This document shows, one piece after another, positions 23,155 to 31,800 of a DNA stretch of 64,000 nucleotides (the first letter of the stretch is position 1; each line of letters starts with the position of its first letter). Origin of the DNA: Chloroflexota bacterium (GTDB taxonomy: Bacteria > Chloroflexota > UBA11872 > VXNJ01); assembly GCA_009840625.1 (NCBI GenBank), contig VXNJ01000010.1, positions 62,001 through 126,000 of the forward strand, in the 5' to 3' direction. Below the pieces are notes generated by a model. It ran no database searches. It was not told the origin of the DNA and saw only the letters and a list, made by a program, of their open reading frames with translations. The position numbers and the translations under genes are program-made.

Positions 23155-25694
23155 GCGGGGACGGCGCCGGAGACGATCCTGGAACCGCCGCCCGGGCCGG
23201 CCGGCGCGCCGAGGACGATCTGATCCTCTACTCTCTCCTGCACCCCGGGGACGTGCGAGACCAGAACCACCAGGCGGTCCTCGGCCTCCGACGCCAGTCG
23301 CTCGATTCCGTCCATGGCGATGGCCAGGTGATCGGCATCGAGGCTGCCGAAACCCTCGTCCAGGAAGAAGCTGCCCAGCCGTCCGCCCTGTCCGGCTACC
23401 AGGTCGGCCAGCGCCAGCGCCAGGCTGAGCGAGGCCAGGAAGGTCTCGCCCCCGGAAAGGGTGTCCGATCCGCGCACCCGCAGTTCCGGGTCGGCGGCAC
23501 CAAAGTCGACTATCTCGAACCGGTCCCCGGGCGAGAAGCCGAATCGGCCGCCGGTAAGTTCGCGGATCCGCTCCCCGCCAAGCTCGGCCAACTGGGCCCG
23601 CTTGCCGGCGAGCATGTACTTTAGGAACCGGCTGTCGCGCAGGTCTTCACCCAGGCGCTCCAGGTGACGGCGGCGGCGCTCGAGTTCCCGTTTGGCCCGC
23701 GCCAAATCGGCACCCCGCGCCGCCTTTTGCCCGAGCTCTCGCTCGCGGGCGCGCAGGGTGGCGGCCTCGGCGTGGATCCGCGCCGCGAAATCGTTGACCC
23801 CCTCGCCGGTGGGGACGTCCCACCGGGTCAGCAGATCGCGGCGCTCCTCGGCCAGCTCGGCCGCCCGACGCGTGAGCGAGTCCCGCTCGCGGGCCAACTC
23901 GCGGCGGCGTTGCCGGGCATGATCGCGCAGGCGCCGGGCCAGCTCTGCGACACCCATTTCGGGAAGGTCCGCGTCCTTCGGCCGCACCCCCATCTCCCCG
24001 GCGATCACGCTCAGCTCGAGTTCGAGCGCCTGTGCGTCGGCCCGCGCCGCCTCGCCCGCAACCCGAACATCCGCCTCGGCGGCTACCGATGAGGCGAATT
24101 CACCGGCGGCTCCGGCGGCCGCTCGGCGCAGGCCGGCAAATCGCGTTTCCAGGTCCGCCAGCGCTGATTCCGGGTCGTCGGACGAGAGAAGTCCGGCGGC
24201 GGACTCGGCGGCCCGCTCGAGACTGGCGGCCGCTTCCGCGGCGTCGGCGCGGGCCTTCTCTAACGCGCGCCGGTCTTCGCTTGCCTGAGCCGCGGCCGCT
24301 GTCCGGGTCGCCTCCAGCCCGGCCGCTTGCTCGCGCGCGGCCGCCAGCGCTTCACTGGCGCGATCCTGATCGGCGGCCGCGCGCCGGGACCGGCCCCGGG
24401 CCGTATCCAGGTCGGGATGGACGTGTCCCTCCGGCAACTGGCTGATCAGACGACCGCACACCGGGCACTCATCGTCGCGGCCCAGGTGTTCGCGCAACGT
24501 CATTGCCATGTCGGCCCGCTCCAGTTCATCCACCCTTTCCCTGGCGATCTCCAGTTCACGTCGGACCGCCCGCAGGCTCCGCTCGCGGGCGCTGGCCGCT
24601 GCGGTCGCCTCTTCCAGCTCAAGCTCCAGTCGCTCAAGTTCCCGGCGCGAGTCGGCCTGCGCCCTTGCGGCGCCTTCGAGTTCCGCTGACGATTCGGCCG
24701 CGCCCTTTCTCCGCATTGCCAGCTCGTCCACGGCCTCCCGGGCCCGCTCCAGGCCCGCCTCATCACCCAGGTCGCCCAGGAACCGCCGCATTTCGGCCTC
24801 GGTCGACTCCATCTTTTCGCGGGCGGCCCGCACCAGGTCCGCCGCTCCGCGGTTTTTTTCGGCGGCGTCGTCGGCGGCCGCGACTGCCGCCGTGATTTCT
24901 TTCTCCGGGCGCAGCCGGTTCGCGGCTCGGGAGAGCGCGCGGGCGTCCGCATCCAATCTCTCCAGCGCGCTGGCCACCTTCTGCTCGCCGGCGTCCAGAT
25001 CTGCGGCCTGCGTCTGCAGCGCGCCGACCGCGGCCGCTCGTTCAGCGGCTCGTTCCAGCATGGGTTCCAGCTTTTCAATTTCGGCGGCGGCGGATTCGGA
25101 CTCCTCCAGCTCGTCAGAGACCTTAGTCACATCCAGCGCCGCCGCCAGAGCCCGTTCACGCGCCAGCTGGCGCATGCGGTCGATTCGTTCCAGTCCGAAC
25201 ACGCCCTTCAGGACCCGGTCTTTTTCGGCCGCGGTCGCCTGCAGGAACTGCGCGAATTCGCCCTGCGGCAGCAATATCGAGCGCGAGAAGGCGGCAAAAT
25301 CCATGCCCAGGATTTCCTCAATGCGGGCATTGACGTTGCGCGCGCCGCTGAGCAGCTCCACGGTGTTGCGGCCGTCGGGCTCCGAGTAGGGGTAAAGCGC
25401 CGCGGTGCCGGCACCGCGGCGGCGCGCCAGCCGTTCCACCTCCCAGGCGCTCGCGCCCACCCTGAACCGCAGCCTCACCGACATCTCGACGGCCTCCTGG
25501 TTGATCAGTGCCGCCGAAGCGCGCCCCAGTTTCGGGGTCTGCCCGTAGAGGGCGTAGGCAACCGCATCCAGGATCGATGTCTTGCCGGCCCCGATCGGCC
25601 CGGCCACCGCCACCAGGCGCCGGCCGGCGAAGGAGAAGCTGTGCCTACCCTGAAAGGACCTAAAGTCCTTGAGCGTCAGCTCAATCGGACGCAT
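23151..25694 (-). CDS. sbcC: SbcC/Rad50-type exonuclease ATPase subunit
   Basis: An 847-residue SMC-like ATPase that works with SbcD on DNA ends and hairpins. Walker A is GPIGAGKTS (32-40), followed by FSRSILLPQGEFAQFLQA (Q-loop region). Long Ala/Glu/Arg-rich coiled coils fill about 170-390 and 430-700, with the zinc hook CPVC (C410, C413) between. The C-terminal half-domain has LSGGETFLASLSLALALADL (signature) and FFLDEGFGSLD (Walker B). It is shorter than E. coli SbcC (1048) and close in size to archaeal Rad50. It overlaps the sbcD end by 14 bases and is the last gene of the nurA-herA-sbcD-sbcC operon. Confidence 0.93.
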   Translation of the reverse strand: MRPIELTLKDFRSFQGRHSFSFAGRRLVAVAGPIGAGKTSILDAVAYALYGQTPKLGRASAALINQEAVEMSVRLRFRVGASAWEVERLARRRGAGTAALYPYSEPDGRNTVELLSGARNVNARIEEILGMDFAAFSRSILLPQGEFAQFLQATAAEKDRVLKGVFGLERIDRMRQLARERALAAALDVTKVSDELEESESAAAEIEKLEPMLERAAERAAAVGALQTQAADLDAGEQKVASALERLDADARALSRAANRLRPEKEITAAVAAADDAAEKNRGAADLVRAAREKMESTEAEMRRFLGDLGDEAGLERAREAVDELAMRRKGAAESSAELEGAARAQADSRRELERLELELEEATAAASARERSLRAVRRELEIARERVDELERADMAMTLREHLGRDDECPVCGRLISQLPEGHVHPDLDTARGRSRRAAADQDRASEALAAAREQAAGLEATRTAAAAQASEDRRALEKARADAAEAAASLERAAESAAGLLSSDDPESALADLETRFAGLRRAAAGAAGEFASSVAAEADVRVAGEAARADAQALELELSVIAGEMGVRPKDADLPEMGVAELARRLRDHARQRRRELARERDSLTRRAAELAEERRDLLTRWDVPTGEGVNDFAARIHAEAATLRARERELGQKAARGADLARAKRELERRRRHLERLGEDLRDSRFLKYMLAGKRAQLAELGGERIRELTGGRFGFSPGDRFEIVDFGAADPELRVRGSDTLSGGETFLASLSLALALADLVAGQGGRLGSFFLDEGFGSLDADHLAIAMDGIERLASEAEDRLVVLVSHVPGVQERVEDQIVLGAPAGPGGGSRIVSGAVPA

Positions 25695-26853
25695 TGGTCA
25701 CCGTCGCGTAAACCCTGCGGAATTCCTCCAGGAGCGGTTGGGGAGGTTCGCCGCCGACACTCGAGCGCACGTACTCGGCGTAGATCTCGGTCCAGTCGCG
25801 GTCGATTCGGTGACCCGGCTCCTGGGATTGGCCGCCGGCCGCAACCGGGTGGGCGCGCACGAGCCGCGGAAACGTCTCGGCCGCGCGCTGCAACAACGCC
25901 CGCGGGGCGTCAGCGCCGGTTACGGTCAGCGAGAGGTAGTCGCCGCCGAACTCTTCGCGCCGTGCCACCAGCTCGTCCCAGTTGCCGCTGACCGAGCGCA
26001 GCCGCCGGCCCGGCGGCACGTCGATCGGCTCCACCGCGGCGCTGCGGTCGGGCGCGACGTCGATCAGAACCACCTGCTTGCGGTCTTTCCGTTCCCCGAA
26101 ATCCAGCGCCAGCGGCGATCCGGCGTAGCGGGCCAGTCCGGGCGCGGGCACCCTCTGCGCGGCATGAATGTGCCCCAGGGCGGTGTACTGGGCGACCTGC
26201 GGCAACTGCTGGCCGGAGACCACGTAGGCGTTGCCGATGGTCAGGGTGCGTTCGCCGCGCGGTTCGCGTCCGGACCCGCTGAGCGAGAGGACCGCCCCGT
26301 CAGTGGCCAGATGCCCCATGAGCAGCCGCACGCAATCGGGATAGTCGGCCAGTCCCCGGTCCAGCGCCGACATGACCGCCCCCAGGCGCTGCTTGTAGGC
26401 GCCGTGCCGCTCGCCGCTCTCGGCAAAAAAATCGACCACCGCGTGCTCGCGCAGGTACGGACAGCACGCCACCGCCGCGGGACCGGAGCGGGTCTGGACC
26501 CGCAGGATCCCGCCCTGTTGGGGCCCGCGCGGGCGCCCGACCAGGTGGACGCCGTGCAGTTCCGAGAAACGGTTGAGGTTTTCAAAGTAATCGGCCGAAT
26601 CGTGGTTTCCGGCGATCGCCACCACCTGTGCGCCCAGCCCGGTCAGGCGCTGCAGCGCCTCGGTGGCCAGCGACACCGCGTGGTTGGGTGGCGATGGCGT
26701 GTCGAACAGGTCGCCGGCGATCAGCACCAGGTCGACCGACCGCTGTTCGCAGATCTCGACCAGCCAGTTAACGAATTGGCCCATCTCCGCGTAGCGTTCG
26801 AACCGGCCCAGCTTCTTGCCCAGGTGCCAGTCGGCGGTGTGGAGGACCCTCAT
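25681..26853 (-). CDS. sbcD: SbcD/Mre11-type nuclease subunit
   Basis: A 390-residue calcineurin-fold nuclease. The phosphoesterase motifs run in order: MRVLHTADWHLGKKLGR (motif I), VLIAGDLFDTPSPP (motif II), VVAIAGNHDSADYFENL (motif III), LLMGHLATDG (motif IV) and YTALGHIHAAQRV (motif V), giving all seven metal-binding residues. The C-terminal capping region holds DWTEIYAEYVRSS and ends near SbcC. It starts six bases after herA and overlaps sbcC. With SbcC it forms the complex that opens hairpins and trims blocked ends. Confidence 0.93.
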   Translation of the reverse strand: MRVLHTADWHLGKKLGRFERYAEMGQFVNWLVEICEQRSVDLVLIAGDLFDTPSPPNHAVSLATEALQRLTGLGAQVVAIAGNHDSADYFENLNRFSELHGVHLVGRPRGPQQGGILRVQTRSGPAAVACCPYLREHAVVDFFAESGERHGAYKQRLGAVMSALDRGLADYPDCVRLLMGHLATDGAVLSLSGSGREPRGERTLTIGNAYVVSGQQLPQVAQYTALGHIHAAQRVPAPGLARYAGSPLALDFGERKDRKQVVLIDVAPDRSAAVEPIDVPPGRRLRSVSGNWDELVARREEFGGDYLSLTVTGADAPRALLQRAAETFPRLVRAHPVAAGGQSQEPGHRIDRDWTEIYAEYVRSSVGGEPPQPLLEEFRRVYATVTNASD

Positions 26854-26859
26854 GCCCGG

Positions 26860-28575
26860 CTAGGCAAGGCCGGCGAAAGGATCGGCCGCCGGGTCGTCGG
26901 CGACCTCGTCGGCGCGCGTGGCCCACGGCACGCGCGGGAAGCGCAGCGTCAGCGGCACGGGCACGGTCGGCTGCTGCAGGACCATCTGCCCGGGGCGCAG
27001 CAGCCGCGCCCGCTGGCGCATGGAAGGCAGCATCCAGCCGTACTGGTCGTGCATCACTTCGGCCGCGTCCATGCGTCCGACGACCTTGATCGCGGCGTTG
27101 TCCAGCACCGAGGCGTCGACCCGCGATGCGCTCTGCTGGGCGCCCACCAGCAGCACCCCCAGCGAGCGGCCGCGTTGGGCGATGTCGACCAGCATCTCCT
27201 TGATCGGCGAATCGCCGCTGCGCGGCGCGTACTTGTTCAGTTCGTCCAGCATCACCACCGAGAGCGGCAGCCGCGTGCCGGTGCGTTCCTTTTCCTCGAA
27301 GGTCTCCTTGAGCAGCGCGCCGACCACGAATCGCTGGGCGTGCTCGTGAAGGTTGGCGATCGAGACCACCGTCAGGTTGGCCAGGCCGCGGTCGATGCCG
27401 CGCGGCGGGCCGCAGCGCACCAGCCGGCCCAGCCGCATCGGGGAGGCGGCCGCCAGCAGGCGGCGCATGAACGCCGAAATGGTCCCTGCGGCCACCCGGC
27501 CGGTCCAGGCGTAATCGGCTTCCTGGTCGTCCTCGGGTTCAAGCTTCTGCCCGATTGCCCGGGCCAGCGAACCAAGGTCCTCGATCCGGTTTCCGTCCAG
27601 CACCAGCGCCCCGTTCCGGCCGGCCGCCTGGCATTCGCGCTGCAGGCGGGTGCGGACCCGCTCCTCGACGAATCCGAGCTGCGAGCGCTCGTCGGCGGGG
27701 TCGGCGAACACGAACCGCAACAGTCCCTGTTTCACGAACTCGCGCGGCGTCCAGTAGAAGGCCCCGACGCCGTCCTGGCGCCCGGCCACGTCGGGAACGA
27801 CGGTGTCCGGCGCGGCCGGGGCGGCCGGCGCCCAGAAGGAGACGCTCGGTCCCGAGCCGGCGCCGCCGGCCAGGGCGAACGGGCCGGCTTCGGTCCCGAG
27901 CCGGCGCCAGGCGCGCTCGTCCTCGGCGGAGAACTGGTTCGAGCGCTTGTCCAGCCAGAGCAGATCCTCGCCCTTGACGTTGAAGACCAGAACCCTGGTG
28001 TTGGCCGCCTCCGGGCCCAGTCCGCCGCTGACCAGCAGCCGCAGGAAGAAAAGCGCGTAGGTGGTCTTGGTGGCCACTCCGGAAATGCCCGAGATCGACA
28101 TGTGCCCGCCGCTGTCGCCGTCGAAGTAGCGCACGTCGATAAAGACCGGTTCGCCGCGGGTGTCGACTCCGACCGCCAGTGGCCGGCTCATCGTGTCGTG
28201 GTAGATCGCCTGGCGGCGACGCTCGCCGGCGACCCTGAATACCGGCGCGCCGGGGCTGGGAGCGACCCAGACCTCCGGCAGTATCCGGGTGACGGCGATC
28301 TGTGCCGATCGGACCAACTGCGCCGGCCGCAGGCCCTCGTCGCTGATGCGGTGGGTGTCGGACTGGTACTGGGCCCCCTCCAGGGTGGCGTGGTTCTCGG
28401 TCACGATCCCGAACGTCAGGACCGGGTCCGGGATGCCGGGCACCGTGCTCTGCACGCAGACCAGGTCGTCAACCGCGAGGTGGGCCTGCGGATCCAGAGC
28501 GACCACGAACTCGCCGCTGGCCGAGGGTTCGATCCCGCTGACCAGGCCGACGCGCTGGTCGAGCCCGCCGCTCAC
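26860..28575 (-). CDS. herA: HerA-like DNA translocase ATPase (DUF87 family)
   Basis: A 571-residue hexameric FtsK/HerA-clade ATPase that pumps DNA for its nuclease partner NurA. The N-terminal HAS-barrel-like part (about 5-110) precedes the RecA core. The P-loop reads GISGVATKTT (163-172), not the canonical GxxxxGKT: the Gly before Lys is Thr. Later conserved parts are NVKGEDLLWLDK, SVVMLDELNKYAP (Walker B) and LVGAQQSASRVDASVLDNA with an arginine region VVGRMDAAEV. The GTG start at 28575 overlaps the nurA stop (GTGA) and follows GGACGGGGA; the frame extends to 28659 but within nurA. The order next to nurA, sbcD and sbcC supports a role in end resection. Confidence 0.82.
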   Translation of the reverse strand: MSGGLDQRVGLVSGIEPSASGEFVVALDPQAHLAVDDLVCVQSTVPGIPDPVLTFGIVTENHATLEGAQYQSDTHRISDEGLRPAQLVRSAQIAVTRILPEVWVAPSPGAPVFRVAGERRRQAIYHDTMSRPLAVGVDTRGEPVFIDVRYFDGDSGGHMSISGISGVATKTTYALFFLRLLVSGGLGPEAANTRVLVFNVKGEDLLWLDKRSNQFSAEDERAWRRLGTEAGPFALAGGAGSGPSVSFWAPAAPAAPDTVVPDVAGRQDGVGAFYWTPREFVKQGLLRFVFADPADERSQLGFVEERVRTRLQRECQAAGRNGALVLDGNRIEDLGSLARAIGQKLEPEDDQEADYAWTGRVAAGTISAFMRRLLAAASPMRLGRLVRCGPPRGIDRGLANLTVVSIANLHEHAQRFVVGALLKETFEEKERTGTRLPLSVVMLDELNKYAPRSGDSPIKEMLVDIAQRGRSLGVLLVGAQQSASRVDASVLDNAAIKVVGRMDAAEVMHDQYGWMLPSMRQRARLLRPGQMVLQQPTVPVPLTLRFPRVPWATRADEVADDPAADPFAGLA

Positions 28576-29573
28576 TCCCCGTCCTCCCACGCCCGCACCG
28601 CCAGCTCGATCGCGCGCCGCAGCAATCCGGCGTCGCCCAGCTCGCGTCGCAGCTGCCATTCCAGGGCGGCGATCGGGCCCAGATTCTGGGGCGAGCGCGC
28701 CTCGCGCCAGGGCGGCAGGACCGCGCGCGGCAGCAGCGCCGTCGCCTGGTCGGCCAATTGCGCCGCGCGCTGAGGGCCAAGCGCGGCCGAGACCTCGCAG
28801 CGGGCAACTCCCGCCCAGGGCGGGGCGTCAACGTCGGCGGACAGGCCCAGGTACCAGGAATAGACCTCGACCGCGCCTCCGATGGCAAAGAGCGGCGTGC
28901 GCTGACCCGCCGCCAACTCGCCCGCCAGGCGACGCTGCGCCTGATCCTGCAGATAGGTGCGGTGATGCGACTTGATGTATCCGATCACCTCGACGTCGCC
29001 CAGCCGGCCCAGCCGGCCGTCGGCTACCAGCATTCCGGCGCCGGTGTCCGCGTCGCGCGTGATCCCGAGCTCCAGCTCGCGCATTCGCTGGTTGAGCGCC
29101 GCGCTCAGTCCGGGTAGGTCGTGGGCCGGGCTCGATATCGACTCGAACTTGACCCCGTCGGCCGCGGGAAGCTTGATCATCTTGCCGTTCCCGAACAGGC
29201 AGACCCGCCGCGCGCGAACCACGCCAAAGTGCGAACGGGCCGGACCGGCGTCCGGTTCCCAGGTGCAGCTGCCGGCCGCGATCGAGGCGCACAGTCCGGG
29301 CACCGCGACCCCATCCGGACCCTGGTGATAGAGCCGCGCGTGGGTCCTGCGAACTCCGTCGACGAACGTGACTGGCGGGGCCGCAGACGGCCCCGCCGGC
29401 GCCAGCGCGGTCCAGGGCCCGTCGGTCTCTACGGTTACGTCGACGTCATCTGGTTCGGCCTGATCCGGTGCGGGCAGATCGGCTTCCAATAGAGCGCTGG
29501 AATGGTCCCAGGGGTCCAGGTATAGGCTGTCCGTCCGGGCCCTTCGGGTGGTCTGGTTAGCGGTTGCGTTCAA
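28572..29573 (-). CDS. nurA: NurA-domain 5'-3' nuclease
   Basis: A 333-residue protein with the NurA nuclease fold. The first metal-binding Asp is D72 in VTFVDGVRRTHARLY. The second landmark is GRLGDVEVIGYIKSHHRTYL, and the third block, near the C-terminus, contains YSWYLGLSADVDAPPWAGVA. Residues 1-60 are variable, Asp/Pro-rich and probably a flexible extension. NurA is a Mn-dependent nuclease that resects DNA ends together with HerA. The gene comes first in the operon and overlaps herA by four bases. Assignment depends on the Asp motif and the neighbours, as NurA sequences diverge strongly. Confidence 0.78.
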   Translation of the reverse strand: MNATANQTTRRARTDSLYLDPWDHSSALLEADLPAPDQAEPDDVDVTVETDGPWTALAPAGPSAAPPVTFVDGVRRTHARLYHQGPDGVAVPGLCASIAAGSCTWEPDAGPARSHFGVVRARRVCLFGNGKMIKLPAADGVKFESISSPAHDLPGLSAALNQRMRELELGITRDADTGAGMLVADGRLGRLGDVEVIGYIKSHHRTYLQDQAQRRLAGELAAGQRTPLFAIGGAVEVYSWYLGLSADVDAPPWAGVARCEVSAALGPQRAAQLADQATALLPRAVLPPWREARSPQNLGPIAALEWQLRRELGDAGLLRRAIELAVRAWEDGE

Positions 29574-29613
29574 TCTGCCAGAAGTTGCCGTACTGCCCTT
29601 TGCGCCATGCGCA

Positions 29614-30384
29614 TCAGAGCATGTGGAGCCCGCCGCAGATGTTCACCGACTGGCCGGTCATGTAATCCGAGTCGGGCGAAGCCAGGAAGCTGACGAAATT
29701 GGCTACGTCCTCGGGCTGTTCGACGCGCCCCAGGGGAATCTGGTCGATTGCCGCCTGCAATCCGGCGCCGAGCTCGCGGCCCATCAGGTCGCTGCGGACC
29801 TTGTCCATATAGACCCACATGTCGGTATCGACGATCCCCGGGCAGTAAGCGTTGACGGTGACGCCGAATTCGGCCATGTCGTGGGCCAGCGCCTGGGTCA
29901 GTCCCACGACCGCGAACTTCGAGGCGCAGTAGATCGCGTTGTCCTTGCTGCCGCGGTGGCCGGCGATCGAGGCGCAGTTGATGATCTTGCCGCTGCGCTG
30001 CCGCTTCATGGTCGGCACCACCGCCCGGTTGCAGCGCCAGACGCCCAGAGTGTTTACATCCAGAATCTTCTGGAATTTTTCAATGTCCAATTCCTCCGGC
30101 GGACCGGCGATGATGATGCCGGCGTTGGCCACCAGGACATCGATCCTTCCGTAGCTGTCCAGGATCTGGCCGATGTTGGAATCAGTCGATTCCTGATCGG
30201 TCACGTCGCCGTACATGGCCAGCGCCGCGCCGCCGGCGGACTCGATTTCCGCGGCCACTTCCTGCGCCGCGGCAAGGTCCAGGTCGCTCAGGCAGACGGT
30301 CAGGCCGTCGGCCGCCAGGCGCCGCGCGATCGCCGCGCCGAGTCCCCGACCCGAACCGGTTATCCAGGCCACACGCGAATCCAT
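29614..30384 (-). CDS. Short-chain dehydrogenase/reductase
   Basis: A 256-residue classical SDR. The cofactor motif is TGSGRGLGAAIA, followed by DLDLAAAQEV, whose Asp favours NAD(H). NAG is in VLVANAGIII, the catalytic Ser in IINCASIAGHRG and Tyr/Lys in YCASKFAVV. PGIVDTDMW and GQSVNICGGLHML complete the fold. It most resembles sorbitol/meso-butanediol or 3-ketoacyl-type dehydrogenases; the substrate is not known. The ATG at 30384 follows AAGGAG by seven bases, so the longer frame (to 30441) is not used. It is followed by nurA after 40 bases on the same strand, though a functional link is doubtful. Confidence 0.9.
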   Translation of the reverse strand: MDSRVAWITGSGRGLGAAIARRLAADGLTVCLSDLDLAAAQEVAAEIESAGGAALAMYGDVTDQESTDSNIGQILDSYGRIDVLVANAGIIIAGPPEELDIEKFQKILDVNTLGVWRCNRAVVPTMKRQRSGKIINCASIAGHRGSKDNAIYCASKFAVVGLTQALAHDMAEFGVTVNAYCPGIVDTDMWVYMDKVRSDLMGRELGAGLQAAIDQIPLGRVEQPEDVANFVSFLASPDSDYMTGQSVNICGGLHML

Positions 30385-30564
30385 CGGTTTTCTCCTTATT
30401 GGGGCATCGATCGGGCGGCCGGGCGAACCCTCGGTCGACATCGGGAAGCAACTGCGCCGGAACCAGGTCCGGCCGACCCAATTTTGGGGTTAACCGGGCC
30501 CGCGCCCCGCCCCCGGATCCGGACTGCAGTCGGACTGCTCCGATGCGGGCTGTACAGTCTTTTG

Positions 30565-31305
30565 ATGGAAAACGACGCATCCACGTACGGCGACCGCTGG
30601 GCCGAGGTCTACGACCAGGTCCATGCCCACCTTGACACCCCCGAAGCAGTCGATCCCGCAATCAAAATCCTCGCCGAACTGGCCGGCGACGGCCCGGCGC
30701 TAGAGCTGGGGATCGGCACCGGGCGCATTGCCCTGCCGATGGCGCGGCGCGGAGTGAACGTCGAAGGATTGGATGCATCCGCGGCCATGATTGAAAAAAT
30801 GCGCCAGAAACCGGGCGGGGCCGATATTCCGGTGCACCTCGGTGACTTCGCCCGGTTCGATCTGGGGACGTCGTATTCGCTGGTATTTGTTGTTTTCAAC
30901 ACATTTTTTGCCCTCACCAGTCAGGACGAGCAGGTCAGTTGCCTGCAGTCGGTCGGTCGCCACCTTGTCGACGACGGGGCCCTGGTGATCGAGGCCTTCG
31001 TACCCGACATGGGCCGCTTCGAGCGCGGCCAGCACATCTCGGCCGGAAACATAGCGCCAGACAGCGTCTCCGTCAATCTCGACCGCCACGATCCGGTCAC
31101 CCAGTCGGTTGTTTCTTCACATCTGCGCCTCTCGTCCGCCGGAATAGAGATCTTCCCGGTGGAAATCCGTTACGCCTGGCCCTCCGAGCTCGATCTAATG
31201 GCCCGGCTGGCCGGATTGCGGTTGCGTTCGCGTTGGGCCGATTGGCACCGCTCCCCCTTCACGGCCGCCAGTCCCGGCCACATCTCGGTCTACGAGCGCG
31301 ATTGA
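30565..31305 (+). CDS. Class I SAM-dependent methyltransferase
   Basis: A 246-residue Rossmann-fold methyltransferase. Motif I is ALELGIGTGRIALPMARRG (SAM binding), motif II VEGLDASAAMIEKMRQK, then DFARFDLGTSYSLVFVVFNT (post-II Asp) and a C-terminal mixed sheet with HISVYERD. The proteins of this group methylate small molecules; the substrate is not evident. The ATG at 30565 opens the conserved part; the same frame stays open far upstream but reads antisense to the SDR gene. It has no clear ribosome-binding site and is divergent from the SDR with 180 bases between. Confidence 0.85.
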   Translation: MENDASTYGDRWAEVYDQVHAHLDTPEAVDPAIKILAELAGDGPALELGIGTGRIALPMARRGVNVEGLDASAAMIEKMRQKPGGADIPVHLGDFARFDLGTSYSLVFVVFNTFFALTSQDEQVSCLQSVGRHLVDDGALVIEAFVPDMGRFERGQHISAGNIAPDSVSVNLDRHDPVTQSVVSSHLRLSSAGIEIFPVEIRYAWPSELDLMARLAGLRLRSRWADWHRSPFTAASPGHISVYERD

Positions 31306-31386
31306 TTCGGCCGCGGCCCAACCGACGGGTTACAGGAAAATTTTTGGAATGAATGCCGCCAGTCCGGTCAAAGGTCTCGCATACCC

Positions 31387-31770
31387 ATGAACACGTTCCT
31401 CCACACCCGCATCCGGGTCGCCGACCTGGAAAATTCGATCAGCTTCTACGAGGAACACTTCGGTTTCGTCGTCAAATCGCGCAGCGCCCGTTCGCCGCAC
31501 GGAAACCAGATCGCGCACCTCGAATTGCCCGGCAACGCCCACACCCTCGAGCTGACCTATTCGCCCGATTACGATCTCGCCGTTCCCGAGGACCTCATGC
31601 ACTTTGCGATCGGCGTCGACGACCTGACAGCCTACTGCGAGGGCCTGGAGCAAAAAGGCGTCGAGATCTGGCCGGACGACTGGCGATCGGCGTTCGCCAA
31701 CCTGAAAATGGCGTTCATCGACGACCCCGACGGGTATGAAATCGAGTTGCTGGAGAACAGCGCCGACTAG
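31387..31770 (+). CDS. gloA: Lactoylglutathione lyase-like (glyoxalase I) protein
   Basis: A 127-residue VOC-fold protein with the two beta-alpha-beta-beta-beta modules of GloA. It starts MNTFLHTRIRVADLENSISF, where the His and later Glu (HLELPG, HFAIGVDDL and FIDDPDGYEIELLE) supply the metal ligands. GloA isomerises the hemithioacetal of methylglyoxal and a thiol. Length and the closing FIDDPDGYEIELLE match bacterial GloA. In a bacterium that may lack glutathione the thiol could differ. It lies 30 bases upstream of a sulfatase gene in the same direction. Confidence 0.85.
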   Translation: MNTFLHTRIRVADLENSISFYEEHFGFVVKSRSARSPHGNQIAHLELPGNAHTLELTYSPDYDLAVPEDLMHFAIGVDDLTAYCEGLEQKGVEIWPDDWRSAFANLKMAFIDDPDGYEIELLENSAD

Positions 31771-31800
31771 AACAACCCGCACCGGTCCAGGAGCCGGCCT

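Noticed and set aside
25669-28773. A 1034-codon open frame on the plus strand
   Set aside because: It lies antisense to sbcD, herA and part of nurA, whose minus-strand motifs are unmistakable. Long antisense frames are expected in GC-rich DNA. Its translation is rich in His/Gln/Arg with no family motif.
30521-30545. Imperfect palindrome around GACTGCAGTC upstream of the methyltransferase
   Set aside because: One bulged base and no second copy; without a regulator gene nearby it is not supported as an operator.
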